Of a stretch of 46,118 nucleotides of DNA, positions 1-8,460 are shown piece after piece. Source of the DNA: Fidelibacterota bacterium (GTDB lineage: Bacteria > Fidelibacterota > Marinisomatia > Marinisomatales > TCS55); NCBI GenBank assembly GCA_018674655.1, contig JABGZQ010000079.1, positions 1-46,118 on the forward strand. Reading direction: 5' to 3'. The first letter of the stretch is position 1. The number at the start of each line of letters is the position of its first letter. A model generated the notes under the pieces. It was not told the origin of the DNA. It worked only from the letters and a program-made list of their open reading frames with translations, and ran no database searches. The translations under genes were made by a program, and so were the position numbers.

Positions 1-1211
1 CTAATGATTATGATTTCGTGGATCTCAGTGACCTCACTTTTTCATGGTTAATTAAGGGAGATGATAAAACGGTTTCTTCCGGAAGGTTTGGCACACTTGA
101 TTTAGATCCGGGTGAATCCAGAACACTCCAATTTAATTTGACTAATATTCGTCCCAAACCCGGTGTACATTATTATCTCACCGTTCAAGCCAAAACAAAA
201 TATAAAAAACCATTGGTGCCCAGAAATCATATAGTTGCTTGGGATCAATTTGAGTTACCCATTTACCGTGAAGCTATGGCCCAAGATCCAACGGCATTGC
301 CATCATTGAATTTATTCAAAAATGATATGGGTGTCGAAATATATGGTAAAGGATTTAAAGTCAAATTCAATCGGGAATCAGGACAGATCAGCGAATATGT
401 CGTTAATGGTGAATCCATGTTAACTACACCGGCAGAGGCTCACTTTTGGCGGGCACCCAATGATAATGATCTCGGTAATGGCATGCCAGGACGAACACAA
501 ATTTGGAAGAATGCTGGGACTCGAATGAATACCAAAGTGGTATACAGCGCCCTGAAAAATAATACTGCAGAAATCCTCATGGTAGGGGAAGATTCACTCA
601 GTAGTACTACAATCACATCCCAATATTATGTCTATGGAAATGGCGTCATAAAAGTGGCTCAAATAATTAATATTTCAGATACAACCCAATCGGAAATTCC
701 GCGTATTGGAATGCGGTTATCTCTTCCCAGTTCATTCAACAAGGTAGAATGGTTTGGGCGTGGCCCCCATGAATCCTACTGGGATCGGAAATCTTCTGCT
801 GCAGTTGGTCATTATTCCGGAAGTGTGTGGGAACAATCTTTTGCATATGTTCGCCCCCAGGAGACTGGGAATAAAACTGATGTCCACTGGATGGCCCTAA
901 CCAATGGAAAACAAGGTTTAATGGCTAAAGGGATACCTACCTTCGATGGCAGCGTGCACCAATATCCTTATTCCGATTTGGATTATATCCCGGCGAGTCA
1001 ACGCCATGGTAAAATCGATCTTATGGAAAAAAATCATACAGACTGGCTCATTGATTATAAACAAATGGGCGTTGGCGGCGATAACAGTTGGGGGGCAAGG
1101 CCTCATGATAAATACACGCTTTATCCTGGCGAATATAGTTATTCTTTTATGCTTATCCCCTTCAGGGAAGGTGACGATTTATTGGCTCTTTCAAAGACTT
1201 CCATAAAATAA
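1..1211 (+). CDS. lacZ: Beta-galactosidase (GH2, LacZ type), C-terminal part only
   Basis: This is the C-terminal part of a glycoside hydrolase family 2 beta-galactosidase, which hydrolyses lactose and other beta-galactosides. The frame is open from base 3 back to the window edge, so the gene starts outside and the catalytic TIM barrel is not visible. The visible protein begins with the linker domain (YDFVDLSDLTFSW) and continues into the large C-terminal beta-sandwich that shapes the active site. FWRAPNDNDLGNG, GRGPHESYWDR, RPQETGNKTDV and the late MGVGGDNSWG are all hallmarks of LacZ domains 4 and 5, the last matching the E. coli region that contains Trp999. It ends just before a sodium/sugar symporter, so it probably acts on a galactoside that is taken up next door. 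Whether it is periplasmic cannot be judged without the N-terminus. Confidence 0.93.
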   Translation, partial: NDYDFVDLSDLTFSWLIKGDDKTVSSGRFGTLDLDPGESRTLQFNLTNIRPKPGVHYYLTVQAKTKYKKPLVPRNHIVAWDQFELPIYREAMAQDPTALPSLNLFKNDMGVEIYGKGFKVKFNRESGQISEYVVNGESMLTTPAEAHFWRAPNDNDLGNGMPGRTQIWKNAGTRMNTKVVYSALKNNTAEILMVGEDSLSSTTITSQYYVYGNGVIKVAQIINISDTTQSEIPRIGMRLSLPSSFNKVEWFGRGPHESYWDRKSSAAVGHYSGSVWEQSFAYVRPQETGNKTDVHWMALTNGKQGLMAKGIPTFDGSVHQYPYSDLDYIPASQRHGKIDLMEKNHTDWLIDYKQMGVGGDNSWGARPHDKYTLYPGEYSYSFMLIPFREGDDLLALSKTSIK

Positions 1212-1247
1212 AATTTCATGAACACTTTAACTCACTAGGACACTACA

Positions 1248-2876
1248 ATGAATACAATCTCAATCATATCCTTTATCTTGGCCACCGGCGCTGTAGGTTT
1301 CTTCACCTATAAAATCGTCCATAAGATGAAAAAATCTGATAATGCCACGGAAGAATATTTTACCGGTGGACGTGCATTGGCCTGGCCTGTTGTGGCCGGA
1401 TCATTATTATTGACCAATTTATCCACGGAACAATTGGTAGGATTGAATGGTGCTGTTTTTGGGGATAAGGCTTTAGTTGGTATAGCCTGGGAAGCCTTGG
1501 CTGCTTTTGCCATGATCGCCACGGCCTTGGTTTTCCTCCCTCGCTATCTTGCCAGCGGATTTACCACTACCCCGGCCTTCTTAGAAAAGCGATTTGATAA
1601 AACTACGCGATCTATGGTATCCGGATTATTTTTATTTGGATATGTAACAGTCCTACTGCCGGTAGTGCTATATACCGGATCCCTTGCCATGATCGGTATG
1701 TTTGATTTGAATTTGCCCCTTTGGCTTGTGGTGGCAACGATTGGCATTTTGGGAAGTGCTTATGCCATTTTTGGCGGATTAAAATCAGTCGCAGTTAGTG
1801 ATACGATTAATGGTGTGGGGTTACTCATTGGCGGTTTAACTATACCTGCATTGGCGCTGGTAGCATTGGGTGATGGATCATTCTTTTCAGGATTGGCCGT
1901 TCTCACAAATAACAATCCAGAATATTTAACACCGCTAACAAATACAAATATAGATGGTAATGTGGTATCTGTGCCTTGGCCCACCTTATTTACGGGAATG
2001 ATGTTTATCCAGGTGTTCTATTGGTCAACGAATCAAGTGATTGTCCAAAGGGCAATGGCAGCTAAGAGTTTAGCAGAAGGACAGAAAGGTGTATTGTTTG
2101 CCTCCGCCATGAAATTGGTGGGACCGTTGATGCTCTGTCTTCCGGGGATTATTGCTTTGCACATGACCGACTTGACCATCGATAAACAAGATCAGGTTTA
2201 TGGCGCGATAGTCCGCCACGTACTCCCGGACTGGTCATTGGGATTATTTGCGGCAGTATTGATGGGATCAATTTTGAGTTCATTTAACTCAGCATTGAAT
2301 AGTGCGTCCACACTTTTTTCACTCCAGTTTTATAAAGGGTATATCAACAAAGAAGCCAGTGGTAACCAAATTGTATCAACAGGAAAAAAGTTTGGAATTG
2401 CATTGGCCATTGCATCCATCTTTATTGCACCCATGTTGGATCAAATGCAATCTATATTCGAATATCTTCAAAAAGTGAACGGACTATACAGTGTGCCAAT
2501 TATCGGGATTTTTCTATTAGGGATTACCACCAAGCACGTACCTGCAATCGCGGCAAAAGTGGGGATGATAGTGGGAATGGCTTCCTACGCATTTTTTACA
2601 TTCATAAATATCCAGGATGTACCGGAAATCTTTGCAAATAGTGATGGGGATCTTCATTGGCTTCATGGTTATTTCATTAGTTTTGTGGGATCCGTTTTGG
2701 TCATGTTGATCATTGGGAAGCTTAACCCAAAAACGGCTAAAGAGATTGCCATCAGCGACCAGCGGGATCCAGCCCCAGTGGATATGACTCCTTGGGCATC
2801 TGCAAATAAAGCATCCATTGCTATTATGGGTGTGACTGTTGGGATTTACTTATTATTAGTATTGATTTCAAATTAA
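1248..2876 (+). CDS. Sodium/solute symporter, SSS family, SGLT-like sugar transporter
   Basis: This 542-residue polytopic inner-membrane protein has about 14 hydrophobic segments and belongs to the sodium:solute symporter family (SLC5). NLSTEQLVGLNG near residue 58 resembles the start of TM1 in the Vibrio galactose transporter vSGLT, and SSFNSALNSASTLF near residue 347 resembles the Na2-site helix (TM8). The length is almost that of vSGLT. ATG was chosen because AGGA lies about eight bases upstream. It follows the lacZ end by 36 bases in the same direction, so the two are probably co-transcribed and the substrate is likely galactose, lactose or a related sugar. The family assignment is firm; the substrate is inference from context. 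Confidence 0.9.
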   Translation: MNTISIISFILATGAVGFFTYKIVHKMKKSDNATEEYFTGGRALAWPVVAGSLLLTNLSTEQLVGLNGAVFGDKALVGIAWEALAAFAMIATALVFLPRYLASGFTTTPAFLEKRFDKTTRSMVSGLFLFGYVTVLLPVVLYTGSLAMIGMFDLNLPLWLVVATIGILGSAYAIFGGLKSVAVSDTINGVGLLIGGLTIPALALVALGDGSFFSGLAVLTNNNPEYLTPLTNTNIDGNVVSVPWPTLFTGMMFIQVFYWSTNQVIVQRAMAAKSLAEGQKGVLFASAMKLVGPLMLCLPGIIALHMTDLTIDKQDQVYGAIVRHVLPDWSLGLFAAVLMGSILSSFNSALNSASTLFSLQFYKGYINKEASGNQIVSTGKKFGIALAIASIFIAPMLDQMQSIFEYLQKVNGLYSVPIIGIFLLGITTKHVPAIAAKVGMIVGMASYAFFTFINIQDVPEIFANSDGDLHWLHGYFISFVGSVLVMLIIGKLNPKTAKEIAISDQRDPAPVDMTPWASANKASIAIMGVTVGIYLLLVLISN

Positions 2877-2894
2877 TCTGGGTATGTATAAGTT

Positions 2895-2928
2895 CATGAA
2901 AAATATTTTATATATCAAAATATTCATG
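2895..2928. repeat. AT-rich inverted repeat between symporter and peroxiredoxin genes
   Basis: AATATTTT (2902-2909) is the exact reverse complement of AAAATATT (2917-2924) across a seven-base loop, and CATG (2895-2898) can extend the stem to CATG (2925-2928) across an AAA bulge. No T-run follows, so this is not a canonical intrinsic terminator. It could be a weak terminator for the sugar genes or an operator for the downstream peroxiredoxin operon. The inverted repeat is visible; its function is unknown. Confidence 0.4.
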
Positions 2929-2989
2929 TCAGAATTGGCTTATTTTCCCCACTAATTTTCTGGAAATAAATAAACGATTGAGTAAGCAA

Positions 2990-3508
2990 ATGAAAATAGC
3001 ATTCATAATGATATTAATAATCGGTTTTCTTTTTGGAGCATCAAGAATGTTTAAGAAAGGAGAGGACGTTTTAAAGGTGGGTGATGTTGCGCCGGATTTT
3101 ACGCTTTTATCACAGAATAAAAAGAAAGTAACGCTGAAGGATCATCGCGGGAAAAGAGTCGTGGTTTATTTTTTCCCTAAAGCCGATACTCCCGGATGAA
3201 CGAAAGAAGCTTGCGGGTTCCGCGATGCATTCTCTGAATATAAAAAAGCAAATATTGTTGTATTTGGCATTAGTTATGATTCGCCAGAATCATTAAAATC
3301 ATTTAAGAAAAAGCATGTGCTTCCATTTACATTTTTGTCGGATAAAGAAAAAAATGTATCCAAAGCTTATGGTACAAAAGGGAGACTATGGCCCAGCCGA
3401 GCTACGTTTGTTATTGGCCCAGACGGACTGATAGAAAAAATATACAAAAAAATAAATGTCAATACACATGCTGGAGAAATTCTTGACGACATTTTGGCAA
3501 AAAAGTAG
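2990..3508 (+). CDS. bcp: Bcp-type peroxiredoxin with in-frame UGA at the peroxidatic cysteine: probable selenoprotein
   Basis: This is a peroxiredoxin of the AhpC/TSA fold, Bcp/PrxQ subfamily, which reduces peroxides with a peroxidatic Cys or Sec. The frame is interrupted only by TGA at 3197-3199. Read as selenocysteine, the protein is 172 aa and the residue is U70 in PKADTPGU-TKEAC, where Bcp proteins have the peroxidatic Cys. The Px3Tx2(C/U) motif (P63, T67), the resolving Cys five residues on (C75) and the Arg of RATFVIGPDG are intact, and the frame continues cleanly to TAG at 3508. A hairpin directly after the UGA fits a bacterial SECIS. The N-terminus (MKIAFIMILIIGFLFG) is a single hydrophobic helix, so the protein is probably exported or anchored. 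ATG 2990 is preferred to TTG 2978. The alternative is a nonsense-mutated pseudogene. No selenocysteine genes lie in the window. Confidence 0.8.
3200..3228 (+). promoter_or_regulatory. Candidate bacterial SECIS element
   Basis: Immediately after the UGA codon, GCGG (3213-3216) pairs with CCGC (3220-3223) around a GTT loop. The stem extends by T3212-G3224, T3211-A3225 and, across a bulged T, C3210-G3227 and G3209-C3228. Seventeen bases separate the UGA from the apical loop, and the loop begins with G. Both agree with the known layout of bacterial SECIS elements, which lie inside the coding region and are bound by SelB. The pairing is visible; the function is inferred. Confidence 0.55.
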
Positions 3509-5825
3509 TTTAGCCCTCGTATTACTTTTGGGTTTACTTCAAGCCCAAGAGTCCAATCAAATTTATGGATTTATCACCGACGAAAATTCTGGTGAGGTGC
3601 TTATTGGCGCTAATGTATTTATTCAAGAGACGGGTCAAGGGATGGCCACAGATATAAATGGTTATTATGTTTTATCAGAAATTGAATTGAATGAAGTGTC
3701 TCTTGTCGTCTCATATGTTGGCTATAAACGATTTGAACAGATTATCAGTTTTAAAGAACCTTCAATTAATCTTGATGTTTCAATGAAAGTAGAAGCTATA
3801 GAAATCTTTTCAATTGACGTTACCGCTGAAGAAATTGAAAGATTAAATAAAATTGAACCAAGTCGCGTAAATCTTTCCCCGCGAATGCTAAAAGCACAAC
3901 CAGCTCTGGCAGAGCCAGATATCTTTCGAACTATACAGTCCCTCCCTGGCGTTCTTACTAACTCAGAATTTAGTACGGGGCTGATAATTCGAGGAGGCAA
4001 TACGGATCAAAACCTAATACTCTTAGATGGGATAACAGTTTATAATCCTTCTCATATGGGAGGGGTTTTTTCCAATTTTATTGTTGATGCGGTTAAAGAT
4101 GCAGAACTCATTAAAGGAGGATACAACGCAGAATATGGTGGTCGACTTTCTGCAGTTCTAGATATTACAAGCAGGGAAGGTAATCGAAATAAATTTGAAG
4201 GGACTTCAAGTATATCTTTATTATCCGCTCAAACCACATTAGAAGGACCCTTTTTGAATGGAGCTTGGCTTTTTTCTGGTAGGCGAACCTACTTTGACTT
4301 ACTCCTACCAAAGATATTACCTGAAGAGACGGCAGCTGCCATTCCTCCTTACTATTTTTATGATCTTCAAGGACACATTTTTACTGATTTGAATGAAAAA
4401 GATCGTATTTCTTTTAGTTTTTATAATGGAATAGACGATTTTGCATTTAATGACCTTTCATTAAATGCTTACTGGGGTAACAAAACTGGAAGTTTTGCTT
4501 TCAGGAGAGTTTTTACCCAAAAATTGATTGGAAATTTTCTTTTAGCTAAGAGCAGATTCTTTACAAGATTTAGTTTGGGTGGAGACTTTGGTCTCAATAG
4601 CGAGAATTATATTGATGACCTTACTGCATCTGCAGATCTTTCTTACTTTTTAAGTGCGGATTTAAATATTATTTTTGGTGGCCAATTAAAAAATTACAAA
4701 ATTAGTTATGAAAGTTCTTTTGGAGATAGCTCAACTTTTAATCTTCCTTATGAACCATCTGAAACTTCCATATATACCAAAGTTAAATGGAAGCCTAATA
4801 GCAAATTAATTGTTGAACCTGGCATTCGGATAAATACGTTTACAGCTCATGATCAATCTTTCTACCCAGATTTTCGTTTTGGGATGAAATACATTTTGAA
4901 TTCGTCACAATTCATCAACTTGGCAGTGGGGAATTATCACCAGTTTATTGAAACTTTTCAAGATGATTATAATCCACCTTTCCTTGATAATTGGGTGGCA
5001 ATAGATAATTCTGTTGATCCGGCTATGTCAACACAATATGTTTTAGGATATGAGCAATATATAGGAAGAGAATATAAACTTCAGGTAGAAGGATATTATA
5101 AAGATATTAAAAATTTGTTAACTTTTGAGGAAAAACGTGCATCCACTGATGGGCAACTTCCATCTGAAAATTTATCAGATTTATTAAAGCCTGCAGATGG
5201 ATATGCTTACGGCTTAGAATTATTTGGACAGAAAACAGCAGGCAAACTTACTGGCTGGCTGGCTTATACGTGGTCAGTAAGTAGAAAAAAAATGGATGGG
5301 AATGAATACTTTACTAACTGGGATCGTAGCCATGTATTTAATGTTCTAGGAAGTTATCAGGCAAATAAAAAATATGAGTTGAACTGGAAATGGACACTGC
5401 AATCGGGTCAGGCATATACACCCATAAATGGATATTTTTTGGAGAACTTGCCTGGGAATCCTGAATTTCAATATCGAACAATTCCAGGCACAAGAAATGG
5501 CGGGCGTTACCCTGCTTATCATCGTTTAGATCTTGGTTTGGTACGTCATTCTAAATTTAGAAACACAAAATTTGATGTATTTTTACAAATAATTAATACT
5601 TATAACAGAAAGAACGTTTTTCGTTACGTTTATAATTTAGGTAGTATATATAATGGAATAGATGATGATGGTGATTGGGATGTGCTAAAACATGATAAAA
5701 ATAAAAACAAACGACCTGATGTTGGTGAAACAAACGTTGATGAAGCCGATGAGGGTCGCATTCAAAGACAGGCCTTAAATATTTTTCCTATTATTCCAAC
5801 TATAGGTATCACTTTTGAATTTTAA
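3483..5825 (+). CDS. TonB-dependent outer-membrane receptor with N-terminal carboxypeptidase-regulatory-like domain
   Basis: This TonB-dependent receptor is about 780 aa. TTG 3483 is chosen because GGAG at 3473-3476 sits six bases upstream and yields a good signal peptide (hydrophobic LALVLLLGLL, then QAQ). ATG 3468 and ATG 3456 are in-frame alternatives. After the signal comes a CarboxypepD_reg-like beta-sandwich (IYGFITDENSGEVLIGANVF to SYVGYKRF), then a plug domain (IRTIQSLPGVL-type segment, GLIIRGGNTDQNLILLDG, GGYNAEYGGRLSAVLDI) and the beta-barrel ending in a terminal Phe (ITFEF). Before the last strand there is an Asp/Asn-rich loop (DDDGDWD...DKNKNKRPD) resembling calcium-binding loops. 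It overlaps the peroxiredoxin end and the next gene's start. Ligand unknown; pairing with a DUF4249-like lipoprotein is typical of Bacteroidota uptake loci. Confidence 0.88.
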   Translation: MTTFWQKSSLALVLLLGLLQAQESNQIYGFITDENSGEVLIGANVFIQETGQGMATDINGYYVLSEIELNEVSLVVSYVGYKRFEQIISFKEPSINLDVSMKVEAIEIFSIDVTAEEIERLNKIEPSRVNLSPRMLKAQPALAEPDIFRTIQSLPGVLTNSEFSTGLIIRGGNTDQNLILLDGITVYNPSHMGGVFSNFIVDAVKDAELIKGGYNAEYGGRLSAVLDITSREGNRNKFEGTSSISLLSAQTTLEGPFLNGAWLFSGRRTYFDLLLPKILPEETAAAIPPYYFYDLQGHIFTDLNEKDRISFSFYNGIDDFAFNDLSLNAYWGNKTGSFAFRRVFTQKLIGNFLLAKSRFFTRFSLGGDFGLNSENYIDDLTASADLSYFLSADLNIIFGGQLKNYKISYESSFGDSSTFNLPYEPSETSIYTKVKWKPNSKLIVEPGIRINTFTAHDQSFYPDFRFGMKYILNSSQFINLAVGNYHQFIETFQDDYNPPFLDNWVAIDNSVDPAMSTQYVLGYEQYIGREYKLQVEGYYKDIKNLLTFEEKRASTDGQLPSENLSDLLKPADGYAYGLELFGQKTAGKLTGWLAYTWSVSRKKMDGNEYFTNWDRSHVFNVLGSYQANKKYELNWKWTLQSGQAYTPINGYFLENLPGNPEFQYRTIPGTRNGGRYPAYHRLDLGLVRHSKFRNTKFDVFLQIINTYNRKNVFRYVYNLGSIYNGIDDDGDWDVLKHDKNKNKRPDVGETNVDEADEGRIQRQALNIFPIIPTIGITFEF

Positions 5826-6846
5826 AACATATAAAAAGTTAATCGTTATTTCAGGATTGATATTTATTGGATGTGATATTCAAGATGTTGATTCGCCTTA
5901 CATAGAAAGAATTACAGTTTTTGCAAATATTCAAGCTAATCTACCAATGCTCGATACACTTTTTGTTTCTAGAACTGCTTCGATTGATGAAAAAATTGAT
6001 TCTGAACAACTTTGGATCTCTAATGCTATTGTCAAAATTTCAGACGGAAAGCAAATCGAAACCGCATTCCCAGTAACGGGAAGACCGGGCCGATACTTAA
6101 CTCGAAAAGATTATTTCTATAGACCTGGAACAAAATACAATTTAACAGTGGAAATTGATGGGGAAACACTGACCGCTGAAACAACTACACCAGAAAAAAT
6201 GGTGATTGAATCAGTGAAAGATGATGTATATAAATGTAAGGGTGAATCAATCCCCATACCGAATATAAATACTAATAATGTATCCTTCTCAGAGAATGGT
6301 ATATCTCCAACTGGAAGAATTGATACTGTTTCTTATAGGTCAGGAGAATGTTTTACCGCTAGCTTTGCCTCATATCCATTTTTTCAAATTGACTTTAATG
6401 TTGAGGAATATAGTACTGTGCGTATTTTAAACCTGGCACTTGAGGCAGATAAATTGGGAATTGAACCAGAGGATATGGATTATAATAGTAATGGAATTAG
6501 AGACAGTTCATTTGTGAACTTAATATATGATACAACTCGTGTATACAAAATTTGGAAAGGAGAGTATTACCGAGATAAGAATAATAATCCTTATCGACAA
6601 AACCCATGGGTTTGGACCGTAGAAACTGCTCCAGTAAATATGAGTTGGTTATTTTTTAATTATTACGGACTTCAACTGATTATTTTTCAAGCAACAGATA
6701 ATAATTATTATCAATACCTTAAAGGTGACCCATTAAATCAAAATATTTATTCACTACCCAATTCAAACATTGAGGGCGGTTATGGATTATTCTCCTCAAC
6801 TTACGCCAGTTATTTCTTAGTGTATCTTAAACCAGAAGAAAAATGA
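5815..6846 (+). CDS. DUF4249-like outer-membrane lipoprotein, partner of the TonB receptor
   Basis: This 343-aa lipoprotein starts at TTG 5815, with AGGT seven bases upstream, and overlaps the receptor gene by 11 bases. The signal peptide ends in the lipobox FIGC, so Cys20 would be lipidated. The order (TonB receptor, then a lipoprotein starting with an Ig-like strand segment such as ERITVFANIQANLPMLDTLFVSRTA and ISNAIVKISDG) matches the DUF4249 lipoproteins that accompany TonB receptors in Bacteroidota. A DMDYNSNGIRD segment (about residues 221-231) resembles a calcium-binding loop and echoes the Asp-rich loop of the receptor. It probably forms the surface or periplasmic partner of the receptor. 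The family call is by recognition and context; the exact function is unknown. Confidence 0.65.
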   Translation: MNFKTYKKLIVISGLIFIGCDIQDVDSPYIERITVFANIQANLPMLDTLFVSRTASIDEKIDSEQLWISNAIVKISDGKQIETAFPVTGRPGRYLTRKDYFYRPGTKYNLTVEIDGETLTAETTTPEKMVIESVKDDVYKCKGESIPIPNINTNNVSFSENGISPTGRIDTVSYRSGECFTASFASYPFFQIDFNVEEYSTVRILNLALEADKLGIEPEDMDYNSNGIRDSSFVNLIYDTTRVYKIWKGEYYRDKNNNPYRQNPWVWTVETAPVNMSWLFFNYYGLQLIIFQATDNNYYQYLKGDPLNQNIYSLPNSNIEGGYGLFSSTYASYFLVYLKPEEK

Positions 6847-7952
6847 AAAAACTATTTTTGGTATTAATAATTTTTGGAGGATGCGAAAAAGAATCCAACT
6901 CAAATCCAAAAGGATTGAAAACGGAAAATGTGATATTAATTACTCTGGATGGCGTTCGTTGGGAAGATTTGTTTTATGGCGCCGATAAAAAGATTGTACT
7001 TGATACCTTGTTCGTAAAAGATGTTGAAGCAACTTCTGCTAAATTTTGGTCTGAGGACTATCGTGAAAGACGAAAATTAGTTTTCCCTTTTTTTTGGAAC
7101 ACGATTGGAGAACAGGGTCAAATCTATGGGAATAAAGAACAGGGGAGCGTCATGCGATTGACCAACCCATATTGGTTTTCCTACCCAGGATATAATGAAT
7201 TGTTAGTTGGCTTTAATGACGATAGTGTGAATAGTAATGAAAAAGAATGGAATCCAAATATCAATTTGCTTGAATTTTTGGATCAACAGGAAGGCTTTGA
7301 GGATCGTGTGGCCGCATTTGCTTCTTGGGATGTGTTTGACTGGATTATTAATACGGAAAGAAATGATTTTACTATTAATTCTGGCGGGTACCCATTTTAT
7401 GATGAAAAGCTTACTCCAAAACAGCAGTGGCTCAACACATTTATTGAAGATGTTCCCTCTCCATGGTATGGCAGTGCTGTACGTTGGGACGCGTTTACGT
7501 TTGAATATGCTTTTGAATATTTAAAACTGAATAAACCTCGATTCTTATATATTTCTTTTGATGAAACGGATGAGTTTGCACATCAAAGAGAATATGACAA
7601 ATATTTAAATACAGCCAACCGGTCTGATGGTTATATAAAAGCGATTTGGGATTGGACACAATCCAATGAAATGTATCGGGGTAAAACAACTATGATGATA
7701 ACAACTGACCATGGTCGTGGAAGTTATGAACATGGTGCCTGGGGTTCACATGGCGATGATGTGCCGGGGGCTGAATTTCTATGGACAGCCATTATTGGTC
7801 CGGATACGCCTGCAATTGGTGAAATGACCAATACTGATACGATCGCTACCAGTCAATTGGCCACAACATTAGGCTATCTACTCGGCTATGATTTTATCAG
7901 CAACCAGCCCGTTGGTCATGTAGTTGATCCAATGGTTGGTTTGATAGAATAG
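6843..7952 (+). CDS. Alkaline phosphatase superfamily lipoprotein (phosphodiesterase/sulfatase-like)
   Basis: This 369-aa exported lipoprotein (lipobox IFGGC, Cys14) has the alkaline phosphatase/nucleotide pyrophosphatase fold. The first metal ligand is D36 in ITLDGVRWEDLF. The probable nucleophile region is FSYPGYNELLVG. The later metal ligands fit the segments DETDEFAHQ, TTDHGRG and WGSHGDD, where Asp and His residues bind two metals. Such enzymes cleave phosphate mono- or diesters. The ATG overlaps the preceding stop (ATGA), so it is translationally coupled to the DUF4249-like lipoprotein. The natural idea is that it processes a phosphorylated ligand for the receptor. The superfamily is clear; the substrate is not. 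The gene ends seven bases before a convergent gene. Confidence 0.82.
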   Translation: MKKLFLVLIIFGGCEKESNSNPKGLKTENVILITLDGVRWEDLFYGADKKIVLDTLFVKDVEATSAKFWSEDYRERRKLVFPFFWNTIGEQGQIYGNKEQGSVMRLTNPYWFSYPGYNELLVGFNDDSVNSNEKEWNPNINLLEFLDQQEGFEDRVAAFASWDVFDWIINTERNDFTINSGGYPFYDEKLTPKQQWLNTFIEDVPSPWYGSAVRWDAFTFEYAFEYLKLNKPRFLYISFDETDEFAHQREYDKYLNTANRSDGYIKAIWDWTQSNEMYRGKTTMMITTDHGRGSYEHGAWGSHGDDVPGAEFLWTAIIGPDTPAIGEMTNTDTIATSQLATTLGYLLGYDFISNQPVGHVVDPMVGLIE

Positions 7953-7958
7953 ACTATT

Positions 7959-8396
7959 TTATGGGGTACCTACCCCGTGAACCCATACCAATTGCCCCCC
8001 CAAATAAGCAGAAAAAGAAACTACAGCGACTAATAACAATAAAAAAGCGAATGCCAATTTGTCGATTCGAATGTCTCTCATATTCTTAAAGAATAATGTA
8101 ATCCATGCGATAAAAAAAATGATGGATCCCCATACAACAATATTACCCATGAGTTCATGACGATTCATTAGTTCTATAATTTCGGATGAATATCCAACTT
8201 GACCGGCGTGAGCCATATCTTTTTCCCCCGCAATCGAAGCAAAAATACCAAAAAACGCAGCCATTCCAAGTAACCATAAACCAATGACTCTGCATATCCA
8301 ATATGGGCGCCATAGTTGTATTGCATGAAGAATGAGTGCACCGTACAAAAATGCGATAGGAAAATGGACCAGTGTCGGATGAAGGGGTGTATTCAT
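7959..8396 (-). CDS. DUF2231-like small integral membrane protein
   Basis: This is a polytopic membrane protein of 145 aa with four hydrophobic segments. It carries the DUF2231 signatures: HPTLVHFPIAFLYGA at the N-terminus and GGQLVWVHGVG at the C-terminus, with conserved His residues at helix ends. Members often sit near cytochromes or redox genes and have been suggested to bind heme or metals, but the function is unproven. The start at 8396 (MNTPLHPTLVHF) is chosen because the family normally begins just before the HP motif. The frame is open further upstream to ATG 8450 and ATG 8474, and none of the candidates has a clear Shine-Dalgarno sequence. It is convergent with the phosphodiesterase gene and divergent from the next gene. 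Confidence 0.72.
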   Translation of the reverse strand: MNTPLHPTLVHFPIAFLYGALILHAIQLWRPYWICRVIGLWLLGMAAFFGIFASIAGEKDMAHAGQVGYSSEIIELMNRHELMGNIVVWGSIIFFIAWITLFFKNMRDIRIDKLAFAFLLLLVAVVSFSAYLGGQLVWVHGVGTP

Positions 8397-8460
8397 GGAA
8401 AAAATTAGTAAACATTCAAGGTTTAAAGGTATATTTCTTTTAGGAGCCATCAATAAAAAC

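Noticed and set aside
918-1106. Small ORFs opposite or overlapping lacZ, ilv and other genes
   Set aside because: They lie in other frames of strongly recognised genes, lack ribosome binding sites and show no family features.
3317-3508. Separate small gene for the second half of the peroxiredoxin
   Set aside because: It is in frame with 2990-3196 and continues the same fold without a start signal or ribosome binding site, so it is the C-terminal part of one gene read through the UGA.
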